Source of the DNA: Herpetosiphon sp042688385
Lineage (GTDB): Bacteria; Chloroflexota; Chloroflexia; Chloroflexales; Herpetosiphonaceae
DNA: 64,000 nt
Assembly: GCF_042688385.1 (NCBI RefSeq)
Contig: NZ_JBHUPY010000013.1
Coordinates: 186,001 to 250,000 of the forward strand
Direction: 5' to 3'
Below are positions 24,324 to 32,920 of this stretch, piece after piece. Made by a program: the position numbers and the translations under genes. The notes below the pieces were generated by a model. It searched no databases. It was not told the DNA's origin and was given only the letters and a program-made list of their open reading frames with translations. Each line of letters opens with the position of its first letter. The first letter of the stretch is position 1.

Positions 24324-26669
24324 TTAAGCGGTTTGGGTTGCGGCCTCAGGCACGCTGGCTTGGGCGCGCTTTTTGGTGGCGTGTTCGATAAAGCGGCGCG
24401 TAGCAGCCAACGAGCCACCAAGCGTCATCACGACTGTGCCAACCCACACCAAGCCAACCGCCGGTTTGGTGCTAACAAAAATATCAGCCCGTTCTGGCAA
24501 GATTGGCAAATCGAGGCCAACAATTTGCAATTGTACTTGGCGATTTTCCAAGCTCAGCGCTGAAATCAACACTTGATTGCCATCGGCCAAGGTATATGGC
24601 TCTGGTTGGTTGCCAACCTCGGCAATTGCCCGTAAGCCTGGCTCGATTGTCGTGGCGTTGCCAGCTTCGTCGTAGAAGGTCAAACGCGCTTTGATCGTAA
24701 TCTCATCGGTGCTAGTTTCAGCCCCAGTATGGCCTTCGGGCAGGCTATAATCGAAGTTTTGAAACACAAAGCTATAGGGGCCAACACTGCCTTTTTGGCC
24801 TTGGGCCAAGGTTAGCAAATTGGGGTTGCTCTCGGCCAAATATTTCCCTGGCGAGATATACAAATCGCCCCACCATTCGCGAATAATCGCCGGATTGCTG
24901 ATCCATTGGCCATCGCGCGGGTTGAGATATAGTTGTGGCGCTGCATCTTGGACTGTGCCATTCTCGCGTTGCACCGCCAAATCGATTACGCCTTTTTCGG
25001 CTCCTTGGTTGTTGGTGCGGGTGGCATAGCCTTCGAAAGTAATTTTGTGGCCAAAGGCGGTTTGGGTGGTGTTCAAGGGAATGGTCATGTTGATGTCGGG
25101 CGAGCTGTAAGCCGACGAGCCGACAAAGCCAATCACCAACAGCGCTGCGCCAATATGCGCCGCATAGCCGCCGATGCGCATCCAGCCGCCACGCACCGTG
25201 CGCACGATCATCAACAGATTGACACCCAAGCCTAAACTGCCAAACCCAAGATAGGCCAGCGAAAGCGGTTTGCGCACGCCGAGCAGCAAACCAACCACCG
25301 TCGCAACCACAGCCAGAATTGCTGGCATCCGCAGGGCATAGATAAACTTGCGCGTGTTGCCACCGCGCCAGCCGAGCAACGGAGCTAAGGTCATCAAGCC
25401 AATCACGACCAAGCCAAACGGCGGCGTGACGGTGCGGAAGAAGCTTGGTTGTAGGCTAAAGCGGCCATCTTGGCTAGCGGCAATATCGAAGGCTTTGGCA
25501 AAGGTCGTGCGTAGGCCATCGCGCAAAACAGGCGTTTGTGAAAACAGCGGCATCGAGGTGCCAATGCCCACAATCAGCGTGACAATCACCAAACAAAACA
25601 TGCCAAGCACAAAGAAACTATCACGCGAAAAGAGATTTTCTGAAAGCTTGTTGATTGGAATGTCGCGCCAGCGCTTGATGAAAATGGCGAGCGAAGCTAC
25701 TAAGCCAAGAATCAACACCACCGCCATGGTCGTGCCAAGGCCATCCTCGGTAAATGAGTGGACTGAGAAATCGCCCAAAATCCCCGAACGGGTCAGGAAC
25801 GAGGCATACATCACCAAGCCATAGGTGGCAATTGCAAGGCTGATGTTGGCGCGGCGCAAGCCACCATGGGCGCGTTGCACCAGCATGCCGTGTAGCAAGG
25901 CCGTTACGGTCAGCCATGGCAAGAGCGATGAGTTTTCTACTGGGTCCCAAGCCCAATAACCACCCCAACCAAGGGTTTCGTAGGCCCAATAGCCGCCAAG
26001 GGTTAATGCCGTGGTCAGTACAACCCAAGCTGTGATTGTCCATGGCAAGGCAGCTTTGACCCAGGCATCGTAATCGCGCCGCCACAGCCCAGCGATGGCA
26101 TAGGCAAAGGGAATTGCCAACAAGCCATAGCCCAAGAACAAAATTGGCGGGTGAATGACCATCCATGGGTTATGCAGCAGCTCATTCAAGCCGCGCCCAT
26201 CTTCTGCATAGATGATTTGTTTGGCAACATCGAAGCGCAAGGCAAATGGATTGTTGATCAGCATAAAGCTGATAATTGCCACCTGCACCGCCATCAAGGG
26301 CATCAGCACAAACGGCTCAAACTCGCGCGAACGCCGCAGCAGCAAGGGCGCTGCCAATAAGCCAACCAAGGCCCAAATCATAAATGAGCCTTGTTGCCCA
26401 GCCCACAGCGCCGAAAGTTTGTAGCGCAGTTCTAAATCGTTCGATGAGTAGTTGTAGACATAATCAAACTCATAGCGCCCAAAATAGAACAAGGCCAAAA
26501 GCAACAGCGCTGCCACAACGATCGCAACGGCGGCGATGCGTACGCCCCAACGCCCCCACCTCAAGGCGGTGCGCTGGCCTGCAATCAGCAAAATATAGGA
26601 TGTTGTTGCGGTAAAGGTGGCAACTAAGGCCACAACCAGCAACAATGTGCCAAACATAAACAAATTCAT
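24324..26669 (-). CDS. ccmF: Heme lyase CcmF
   Basis: CcmF ligates heme to the CXXCH of apocytochrome c at the outer face of the cytoplasmic membrane. The 781-residue protein has about 15 membrane helices. Its tryptophan-rich WWD loop reads GGYWAYETLGWGGYWAWDP followed by VENSSLLPW (about residues 225-255), and it has the conserved His in NPWMVIHPPILFLGY. A soluble C-terminal domain between the last helices contains the usual beta-rich region. ATG 26669 has GAGG at 7 bases; the TTG upstream is not needed. It follows ccmE by about 58 bases. Confidence 0.96.
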   Translation of the reverse strand: MNLFMFGTLLLVVALVATFTATTSYILLIAGQRTALRWGRWGVRIAAVAIVVAALLLLALFYFGRYEFDYVYNYSSNDLELRYKLSALWAGQQGSFMIWALVGLLAAPLLLRRSREFEPFVLMPLMAVQVAIISFMLINNPFALRFDVAKQIIYAEDGRGLNELLHNPWMVIHPPILFLGYGLLAIPFAYAIAGLWRRDYDAWVKAALPWTITAWVVLTTALTLGGYWAYETLGWGGYWAWDPVENSSLLPWLTVTALLHGMLVQRAHGGLRRANISLAIATYGLVMYASFLTRSGILGDFSVHSFTEDGLGTTMAVVLILGLVASLAIFIKRWRDIPINKLSENLFSRDSFFVLGMFCLVIVTLIVGIGTSMPLFSQTPVLRDGLRTTFAKAFDIAASQDGRFSLQPSFFRTVTPPFGLVVIGLMTLAPLLGWRGGNTRKFIYALRMPAILAVVATVVGLLLGVRKPLSLAYLGFGSLGLGVNLLMIVRTVRGGWMRIGGYAAHIGAALLVIGFVGSSAYSSPDINMTIPLNTTQTAFGHKITFEGYATRTNNQGAEKGVIDLAVQRENGTVQDAAPQLYLNPRDGQWISNPAIIREWWGDLYISPGKYLAESNPNLLTLAQGQKGSVGPYSFVFQNFDYSLPEGHTGAETSTDEITIKARLTFYDEAGNATTIEPGLRAIAEVGNQPEPYTLADGNQVLISALSLENRQVQLQIVGLDLPILPERADIFVSTKPAVGLVWVGTVVMTLGGSLAATRRFIEHATKKRAQASVPEAATQTA

Positions 26670-26727
26670 CGACAATCCTCAGGGTTTGGTTTGCTGGCTT
26701 GAACCAAATAGGCGCAAGCCATCCGAC

Positions 26728-27132
26728 CTACTTGGCTGCTTGGGTATCTTCTTGATATTTCGATGGGCATTTGACCAACAAATCGTCGGCCACAAAAATG
26801 CCTTGGCTCTCATCGAATGCGCCAATCGCCACCACACTAATCGCTTGATCAAAGTTGCCTGGCTTGGGCTGGCGATAGAGCACTTCAATCGGTTGGCCCA
26901 TTTCATCACGCATGGTAAAGCGGAATGCGCCAGCTTCAACTGTGCCTTGGTTTTGCGGGTAGCCCATCACTTGGACGTTGCGTCCGCTGGCTTTGGCTTC
27001 GCTCACGTTGACATAGGGCGTAAGCGAATCGCCCATTGAGGTAAAGCCCAACCAGCCAGCCAAGACCAAGAGCGCGATTCCGACCATATGCAACGGTTTA
27101 AGCCGAAAACGGGGAGTTGTTACTTCAGACAT
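26728..27132 (-). CDS. ccmE: Heme chaperone CcmE, CxxxY variant
   Basis: CcmE receives heme from CcmC and passes it to CcmF. This 134-residue protein has a membrane anchor (about 15-31) and a periplasmic OB-fold domain (MGYPQNQGTVEAG, then FRFTMRDEMGQPIEVLY). In most CcmE the heme links covalently to His in HxxxY. Here the matching position is Cys122 in CPSKY, giving CxxxY with Tyr126. This is the cysteine variant known from archaea, Desulfovibrio and other System I* organisms. ATG 27132 has AAAGGA 8 bases upstream; the longer reading from 27255 overlaps ccmD. The start overlaps the ccmD stop by 8 bases. Confidence 0.9.
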   Translation of the reverse strand: MSEVTTPRFRLKPLHMVGIALLVLAGWLGFTSMGDSLTPYVNVSEAKASGRNVQVMGYPQNQGTVEAGAFRFTMRDEMGQPIEVLYRQPKPGNFDQAISVVAIGAFDESQGIFVADDLLVKCPSKYQEDTQAAK

Positions 27133-27349
27133 TGCTGGTTTCCTTTCGTTCGGGGTTGACCCGTTCTGGCCGAATTGGCGCGTTGGTTGCTTCGGTGCTT
27201 GGGTTGGCTTGGCGTTCTTGCAAGGCTTGGCGCAGGGCTTTGGCTTGGCGGTCAATTTTCAGCAAATAGGCAAAAATGCCTAGCCAAACCACTAAAGTTA
27301 CCGCCGCCGCCACATACATGGCCATGCCTGGGTCGGCTAATCCGTTCAT
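27125..27349 (-). CDS. ccmD: CcmD-like small membrane protein
   Basis: The 74-residue protein has one N-terminal helix (about residues 10-30, YVAAAVTLVVWLGIFAYLL) and a charged C-terminal tail, the form of CcmD. CcmD helps release heme-loaded CcmE from CcmABC. Assignment rests on size, topology and location between ccmC and ccmE. The ATG overlaps the ccmC stop by 4 bases (ATGA) and its end overlaps ccmE. Confidence 0.8.
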   Translation of the reverse strand: MNGLADPGMAMYVAAAVTLVVWLGIFAYLLKIDRQAKALRQALQERQANPSTEATNAPIRPERVNPERKETSNV

Positions 27350-28308
27350 ATCGTAATTCCTTGTTGTACTAATTGTTCATTGATGTCGAGCACATCAGCA
27401 CGCAACCACCAGAGCCAGAAAAACAGCAGCGTAAAGCCAAAGAGGCTGGCAAAGAAGGTTAACAACGTGCGTTGCTCAGTCAACAGGCCAATATTGCCAG
27501 TGTTGGCGATTGCAATTTCGACCGTTTGATTGCCTGGCTCGCCCATTAAGCGCTTGATTTGCACGTCGCGCAAGGTTTCTGGCAAGCGCTCAATCGTTTC
27601 GGGCTTGTTGCTGGCCCGATTAAAAGACGGTTTTAAGGTGTAATTTGTGCCATTCGATAAAATGCTGACCGTGGCAACCGTCAGATCGGCTTGTTGCTCG
27701 ATGCCCAACAATTCAACTTTGAAATCCTCAACCGTGCCGATAATCCGCCCATTTTCGGTCAATTCAATGCCTTGGCAGTTGGGCGTATTCAAAATCGCAC
27801 AATTCGGGTGCAAGGTATCATCAGTGACCCGTGGAATCACAAAGATCAAAAATGGAACGGCTACAAAAGCCAGCAGGGCATAGATCGAACCAAGGTAGCG
27901 TTGGCGTTGGCGATCTTCAATCGAGGTTCGCAAGGCAAAATAGGCAGCGTAAATCAGCATTAATGCGGCAATTGCGGTTTCGCGTGGGTCCCAATTCCAG
28001 TAGGTTCCCCACACAACTTTGGCAAAAATCGCCCCAGTAACGGTTGCTAAAACGCTGAAAATCAAGCCCAATTCTGCCGCAGCTAAGGCCAAGGCATCGT
28101 CACGGGCGCGGCCATGGCGTAAGTAGCGCCAGCTATAAATTGCCGAAAACAAAAAGGCGACGCTGGTCAGCCAGCCCGTTGGCACGTGCATAATCACAAT
28201 TCGTCCAACGTTGCCCAAGCCCTCGTGAGCCGGCACCCACAAAAACATGGCCACGGCGACCAGTCCCAGCCAAATTCCAGTAAACCACTTAAAGGTTGTC
28301 GCAAGCAT
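27346..28308 (-). CDS. ccmC: Heme-handling permease CcmC with enlarged extracytoplasmic domain
   Basis: CcmC loads heme onto CcmE. The membrane core is intact: IMHVPTGW with His41, the WWD motif in WGTYWNWDPRETA (about 100-112), and the second heme-ligand His in TLHPN (His168). Typical CcmC is about 240 residues. This one is 320, with an extra hydrophilic stretch of about 100 residues (170-280) between TLHPN and the last helix. It carries LLGIEQQADLTVATVSI and beta-like segments reminiscent of the soluble domain in CcmF. The start is ATG 28308. Confidence 0.92.
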   Translation of the reverse strand: MLATTFKWFTGIWLGLVAVAMFLWVPAHEGLGNVGRIVIMHVPTGWLTSVAFLFSAIYSWRYLRHGRARDDALALAAAELGLIFSVLATVTGAIFAKVVWGTYWNWDPRETAIAALMLIYAAYFALRTSIEDRQRQRYLGSIYALLAFVAVPFLIFVIPRVTDDTLHPNCAILNTPNCQGIELTENGRIIGTVEDFKVELLGIEQQADLTVATVSILSNGTNYTLKPSFNRASNKPETIERLPETLRDVQIKRLMGEPGNQTVEIAIANTGNIGLLTEQRTLLTFFASLFGFTLLFFWLWWLRADVLDINEQLVQQGITI

Positions 28309-28335
28309 GCTTAATTGTTCCCACCATGAGAGCGT

Positions 28336-29028
28336 TTATGCTTCCCAAACTCGTTCAAAAAGCCAAAGTGCGGCCACATGTTCAGCAATGGTATAGGCCG
28401 CAAGCAATTGTAAGCCGCTACCAGCAGAGGCCCATGTGCCACCACTGAGCGCTAATTCGGTTGTTTCAACCGCAATAATCAATAATGGCAGCACCAACGG
28501 AAAGGCCAGAATCGTAAACAATGATCCTTTGCCATCAGCTTTGGCTACCAAGGTTGCCAAAATCGTCGTTGCCCCAGCGAGGGCCAAGCCGCCCAAACTG
28601 AGTGTGGCTAGAAACAAGCCAACTTTGGCAATCGTGACATTCAATAAGCCAATAAAGAGCAACGTGACCAGCGTTTCGAGCAAGGCCAAAATCAATAAAT
28701 TGACCACTAATTTGCCCAAATAGACTGCCAATGCTGGCACATTCAAGCGCAATAAAGTTGCCGTGTGAGCTTCTTCTTCACGTACAAACGTCCGTGATAA
28801 GCCATTCATCGCCGCAAAAAAGATCGCAATCCATAAGAGCACTGCCAAAGTTGCTGCCGAGCGCGGGTCGCGACTTAGGCCCAACGGCCCTAAGCGAAAG
28901 CTGACCATCACCGCCGTTGTGACTGCAAATAATGCCATTGCATTCAAGGCATAACGAGTGCGTAGCTCGATTTGTAAATCTTTATAGGCAACGGCCCATG
29001 CAGCCTGCCAAAATGCTGGTTTAGCCAC
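28336..29028 (-). CDS. ccmB: Heme ABC exporter permease CcmB
   Basis: CcmB is the membrane partner of CcmA in the CcmABCD complex that uses ATP to free holo-CcmE. The 230-residue protein has about six helices and the FVREEEAHTATLLRLNVPALA loop after helix 2, which is typical of CcmB. The start is GTG 29028, inside the end of ccmA (8-base overlap), with AGGAG about 9 bases upstream. The ccmC start follows its stop by 27 bases. Confidence 0.92.
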   Translation of the reverse strand: MAKPAFWQAAWAVAYKDLQIELRTRYALNAMALFAVTTAVMVSFRLGPLGLSRDPRSAATLAVLLWIAIFFAAMNGLSRTFVREEEAHTATLLRLNVPALAVYLGKLVVNLLILALLETLVTLLFIGLLNVTIAKVGLFLATLSLGGLALAGATTILATLVAKADGKGSLFTILAFPLVLPLLIIAVETTELALSGGTWASAGSGLQLLAAYTIAEHVAALWLFERVWEA

Positions 29029-29668
29029 GGGCAGCGGCTCCTACAGTCAAAACAAGATCGGCCCAAGTTGCATCGCGCTCATCGTTGGTTGCCAAAATGG
29101 TTAGGCCATGCTGGCGCTGTTGTTCGACCAGTTGGGCCACAAATTGGCGACCATGCTCATCGAACATGGCAGTTGGCTCATCGAGCAGCAACACTGGTGG
29201 TTTGGCTAACAGGGCAATTGCATATTTCAAGCGTAGCGCCATGCCCGATGAAAAATGCGCTACCCGCTCATGCTCGCGCCCAGCCAAACCAACTTGGGCC
29301 AATAGCTCATGCCAATAGGCTTGCTCGGCGGCTAAACCACGGGCTTTAGCGAGAAATTGCAAATGTTCAAGCGCACTTAATTCGCGATACAAGGCCACAT
29401 CCGGCCCAACAAAGCCAATCCATGGCCGCATTGTGTTTGGGCTGTAGGTTTGGCCTTGCCATTGATAGGCAATTGTGCCAGCAGTTGGGCGTTCGAGGCC
29501 ACATAACAAGCGCAAAAAGGTCGATTTGCCAGCGCCATTTGGGCCACGCACCGCCAAAATTTCGCCCCGATGCAATTCGCCCGCCAACTGGTCGTAGACC
29601 GGGCGGGTGCTGTAGGTTTTGGCAAGGGCTTGCCAGCTCAGTTGTAGCGCCGCATCTGTTCGATTCAT
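29021..29668 (-). CDS. ccmA: Cytochrome c maturation ATPase CcmA
   Basis: This is the ATP-binding subunit of CcmAB. The 215-residue protein has Walker A GPNGAGKST, a degenerate signature HFSSGMALRLKYA, Walker B VLLLDEPTAMFD and the switch His replaced by Asn in LATNDER. The short length without additional domains is typical for CcmA. ATG 29668 is chosen; GTG 29671 directly before it is equally possible. No strong Shine-Dalgarno is visible. It is the first gene of the minus-strand ccm operon and is divergent from the secreted protein gene at 29866. Confidence 0.92.
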   Translation of the reverse strand: MNRTDAALQLSWQALAKTYSTRPVYDQLAGELHRGEILAVRGPNGAGKSTFLRLLCGLERPTAGTIAYQWQGQTYSPNTMRPWIGFVGPDVALYRELSALEHLQFLAKARGLAAEQAYWHELLAQVGLAGREHERVAHFSSGMALRLKYAIALLAKPPVLLLDEPTAMFDEHGRQFVAQLVEQQRQHGLTILATNDERDATWADLVLTVGAAARG

Positions 29669-29802
29669 CACAGAGTCTATTGTATCATAGCCAATTGGCG
29701 CTTTGATGCTCTCCAGCTTAGGATTTCAGGTTGGGTTCTTTAAGGGAATTTTGATATATAGCTGGTTAGATAGATCAATTTATGGGCCATTTGTCCTATA
29801 GC

Positions 29803-29841
29803 AGGTCTAGTTCTTGTCTGCAATACTACAAATCTAGACCT
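29803..29841 (+). promoter_or_regulatory. Inverted repeat in leader of secreted protein gene 1
   Basis: AGGTCTAG (29803-29810) and CTAGACCT (29834-29841) are perfect 8-base arms separated by 23 bases, 12 bases before the GAGGAGG Shine-Dalgarno. The second copy of the gene retains this leader, but its left arm has decayed to GGGTGTAG. Confidence 0.45.
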
Positions 29842-29865
29842 ACTAGCCAATTGAGGAGGACCCCT

Positions 29866-31128
29866 ATGAACAACAGGCGGCTGGCCCTGTTAATGAGTTT
29901 GTGTGCAGTATTATTTGGCTTTGCTGTGGCCAAACAACCTGTATTAACAAGCGCTAAAGTCCTATTAACTCAAACTCCAGCAGGTAGTACTATAGTACCA
30001 TCTGAAACGGCTACTCCCAGTTTGACGGCTACACCATGCCCAACCTACTATCCGCTTAATCGTGAAACTGAGGATGCTGCGCCGAACGTAAGTCCAACCA
30101 GAACAACCGTCCCAACCCCAAATTACCATCCTTGTTATGTGCATCCGGCTCTGGTTCTGAGTGGGCCTAGCCAAGTTCAAGTTGGGGAATTGTTTACCTT
30201 ATCGATTGCCTATGAAAATATTGGCATGCAACATACAACGATTCGGTTAAACGATGATTATTTAGCGCGCTTTGATCCACCATTAGCCATGCCATGTAAA
30301 TACGATCAGCATCCAACCCGCTGTCAGAGCATTACCCTGCGTGCTACCAGTGCTGGTGTTTTGGTAATCGAGGCGCAAGCAAGAGGCGAATCGTTTAATA
30401 ATGGTTGGTTTTGGAGTGGGGCAAGTGCCAAAACTCCCTTGACAATTAATATTGTCGATCCAAATGCTACGCCAATACCAACCGCAACGTGTGTCGTAAC
30501 TACGGCAGTACCAACAGTCTATACTGCAACACCAACACCTGCTGGCCGCCAAGCCCCACAGTTGACCCAAACCCCAACGCCATGTGTTGCAACGCCAACC
30601 TTTACGCCAACGCCGACGTTCACGCCAACCCCAACGGTAGATGGCCGTGTTTGCGATAGCACTCCAGGCTATAATCAACAAGGCCGCGTACCCCAAATAA
30701 CTCAACCACCATGTACGCCTGTGCCAACGCCAGTGAGTGCTAGTCCCACCGTTACGCCGATTGTTAAAGAACTGATTCTGAGTGCTCCCGACTTGGTTAA
30801 TGTTGGCGATGCCTTCAGCCTAACGATCCAGTATGTCAATATTGGCGTGCCCTATACCGGCATCACACTTAGCCCAACCGGAACCGTGCAATTTGACCCA
30901 CCAATGATCATGCCGTGTAAATACAATCAGCATCCAACCCACTGCCGCACGATTGGTTTACGCGCCGTTGCACCAGGCACAATCGAGATTGATGCTGGGG
31001 CGACAGGTGAAGTACCCGTTGCTGGCGGTGGCTGGGCATGGGGCAGCGCTCACGCCCGCAATCCGATCACAGTACGAGTGCTGGTTCTCGACCATAAACT
31101 CTTTGTTCCGATGGTCAAAACCCAATAG
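29866..31128 (+). CDS. Secreted two-domain protein 1 (PCKYxxHPTxC domain)
   Basis: Family not recognised. The 420-residue protein has a signal peptide (RRLALLMSLCAVLFGFAVA) and two homologous beta-rich domains (about residues 95-197 and 307-408). Each opens with LSGP or LSAP, contains NIG, then MPCKYxQHPTxC with two cysteines, and ends in a W-rich segment. Thr/Pro linkers of the TPTPT type separate them. The tail ends KLFVPMVKTQ, a motif shared with other exported proteins here. ATG 29866 has GAGGAGG 6 bases upstream. It is followed by a close tandem copy, and a 12-bp hairpin ends the unit. Confidence 0.85.
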   Translation: MNNRRLALLMSLCAVLFGFAVAKQPVLTSAKVLLTQTPAGSTIVPSETATPSLTATPCPTYYPLNRETEDAAPNVSPTRTTVPTPNYHPCYVHPALVLSGPSQVQVGELFTLSIAYENIGMQHTTIRLNDDYLARFDPPLAMPCKYDQHPTRCQSITLRATSAGVLVIEAQARGESFNNGWFWSGASAKTPLTINIVDPNATPIPTATCVVTTAVPTVYTATPTPAGRQAPQLTQTPTPCVATPTFTPTPTFTPTPTVDGRVCDSTPGYNQQGRVPQITQPPCTPVPTPVSASPTVTPIVKELILSAPDLVNVGDAFSLTIQYVNIGVPYTGITLSPTGTVQFDPPMIMPCKYNQHPTHCRTIGLRAVAPGTIEIDAGATGEVPVAGGGWAWGSAHARNPITVRVLVLDHKLFVPMVKTQ

Positions 31129-31146
31129 TTCGTTGATTCACGCATG

Positions 31147-31179
31147 GCCAATCGATCGTCGTTATGGCGATCGATTGGC
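31147..31179 (+). terminator. Hairpin after secreted protein gene 1
   Basis: GCCAATCGATCG (31147-31158) pairs perfectly with CGATCGATTGGC (31168-31179), with a 9-base loop. The downstream ATTTAAC is only weakly T-rich. The same design occurs after gene 2. Confidence 0.6.
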
Positions 31180-31333
31180 ATTTAACAAGACACATTTCGG
31201 GTGTTTTTAATACGTTTTTAATATCTATATTGCTAGATAGCTTGATTTTTGGGCCATTTGTCCTATAGCGGGTGTAGTTCTCATCGGCAATACTAAAAGC
31301 CTAGACCTACTATCCGAATAGAGGAGGACCCCT

Positions 31334-32812
31334 ATGAACAACAGGCGGCTGGCCCTGTTAATGAGTTTGTGTGCAATATTATTTGGCTTTGCTGTAGCCA
31401 AACAACCTGCATTAACAAGCGCCAAGGTCTTATTAACTCAAACCCCATCAGGTAGTACTATAGTACCGTCAATGACGGTTACTCCTACGGCGACAGCTAC
31501 TCCTAGCTGTTTTCCACGGGGTGAGAATAGCCAAGCGCGGGTTCCCAATTTGACCCCGACACTGCCACCAAGTGGCACGCCAACGATCACTGCAACCGCA
31601 GATCCCTGTTTTGTGCAACCTGAACTGATTTTGAGTGGTCCAAGCCAAGTGGTGGTTGGCCAAGTCTTTACACTATCAATCCAGTATATCAATCTTGGCA
31701 TGCCCTACGCCAGCATTGGATTCAACAATTCCTCGTTGGCTCAGTTTGATCCAGCCTTGACAATGCCCTGTAAGTATAACGAGCATCCAACTGGCTGTAG
31801 CAGCATTACCATTCGCGCTACGAATGTTGGAACGTTAATCATCAATGCGACAGCAACCGGCGAATCGTATAATCATGGCTGGTATTGGGGCTGGGGTTCG
31901 GCTCGCGCGCCGCTCGTGGTCACAATTAGCGATCCGAACGCAACGCCAACCTTTACGCCAAGTAATCCATGTATTACGCCAACCAGCACACCAACACCAA
32001 ATCTTGGGCAACGCCAAGCGCCGCAATTGACCCAAACGCCAAGCAATCCATGCGTTACACCAACCAGCACGCCAACGCCAACCGGAACACGCACGGCAAC
32101 ACCAACGTTTCCAAGTTATCCGTGCTATACGCCAACAACGTTGCCAATGCAACAAGCACCCCAAGTGACGCAAGCGCCATGTACGCCAACCCCAACGCCA
32201 ACTAGCACACGCACGGCAACGCCAACGTTTCCATCGTATCCGTGCTATACGCCAACAACGTTGCCAATGCAACAAGCACCCCAAGTGACGCAAGCGCCGT
32301 GTACGCCTACGCCAACTGGAACGCCAACCGGCACGCCAGATCTAGAAGCGACACCATGTCCAACCAATTTGGCACTTAATGCTAGTCCATGTATTGGTAC
32401 GCCAACGAACACACCAGTGAGTGGCAGCCCGACGGTTACGCCGATTGTTTCAGAATTAATTCTGAGTGCACCCAACTTGGTTAATGTTGGCGATGCCTTC
32501 AGTCTGACGATTCAGTATGTCAATATTGGCGCGCCCTATACTGGCATCACGCTTAGCCCAACCGGAACTGTACAATTCGACCCGCCGTTGACGATGCCGT
32601 GTAAATACAATCAACATCCAACCCAGTGTTACAAGATTGGCTTACGCGCCGTTGCGCCTGGCACAATCGAAATTAATGCTGGCGCGACAGGCGAAGTCTT
32701 CGTTCCTGGCGTTGGCTGGTATTGGGGCAGTGCTCAAGCCCGTAATCCAATCACGGTACGAGTGCTGGTTCTCGACCATAAAGCCTTTATCCCGATGGTC
32801 AAAACCCAATAG
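31334..32812 (+). CDS. Secreted two-domain protein 2 (tandem paralogue)
   Basis: This 492-residue paralogue of the preceding gene shares its signal peptide almost exactly, both PCKYxxHPTxC domains and the C-terminal FIPMVKTQ tail. The difference is a longer Thr/Pro/Cys-rich linker (about residues 203-365) that contains a 40-residue direct repeat starting TRTATPTFPSYPCYTP. Leader sequence including GAGGAGG is also duplicated, so the copy carries its own regulatory region. Function unknown; the cysteine-containing linker might be cross-linked or glycosylated on the surface. Confidence 0.85.
   Translation: MNNRRLALLMSLCAILFGFAVAKQPALTSAKVLLTQTPSGSTIVPSMTVTPTATATPSCFPRGENSQARVPNLTPTLPPSGTPTITATADPCFVQPELILSGPSQVVVGQVFTLSIQYINLGMPYASIGFNNSSLAQFDPALTMPCKYNEHPTGCSSITIRATNVGTLIINATATGESYNHGWYWGWGSARAPLVVTISDPNATPTFTPSNPCITPTSTPTPNLGQRQAPQLTQTPSNPCVTPTSTPTPTGTRTATPTFPSYPCYTPTTLPMQQAPQVTQAPCTPTPTPTSTRTATPTFPSYPCYTPTTLPMQQAPQVTQAPCTPTPTGTPTGTPDLEATPCPTNLALNASPCIGTPTNTPVSGSPTVTPIVSELILSAPNLVNVGDAFSLTIQYVNIGAPYTGITLSPTGTVQFDPPLTMPCKYNQHPTQCYKIGLRAVAPGTIEINAGATGEVFVPGVGWYWGSAQARNPITVRVLVLDHKAFIPMVKTQ
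32087..32310 (+). repeat. 120-bp tandem repeat inside secreted protein gene 2
   Basis: The segment that starts ACACGCACGGCAAC at 32087 recurs at 32207, an offset of exactly 120 bases. Identity is close to perfect through the ATCCGTGCTATACGCC, CCAATGCAACAAGCACC and GTGACGCAAGCGCC blocks. 120 is a multiple of three, so the frame is preserved and 40 residues are duplicated. Confidence 0.85.
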
Positions 32813-32831
32813 CTCGTTGATTCAAGCATAG

Positions 32832-32862
32832 CCAACCGATCGTCATAACGACGATCGGTTGG
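32832..32862 (+). terminator. Hairpin after secreted protein gene 2
   Basis: CCAACCGATCGT (32832-32843) and ACGATCGGTTGG (32851-32862) are perfect 12-base arms with a 7-base loop. TGTTTAAG follows. It is homologous in position to the hairpin after gene 1. Confidence 0.65.
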
Positions 32863-32920
32863 TGTTTAAGCAGCAATTCTCGGCTACAATGGCAGCAGTT
32901 CTTTGCTTTTGGAGGTTGCA

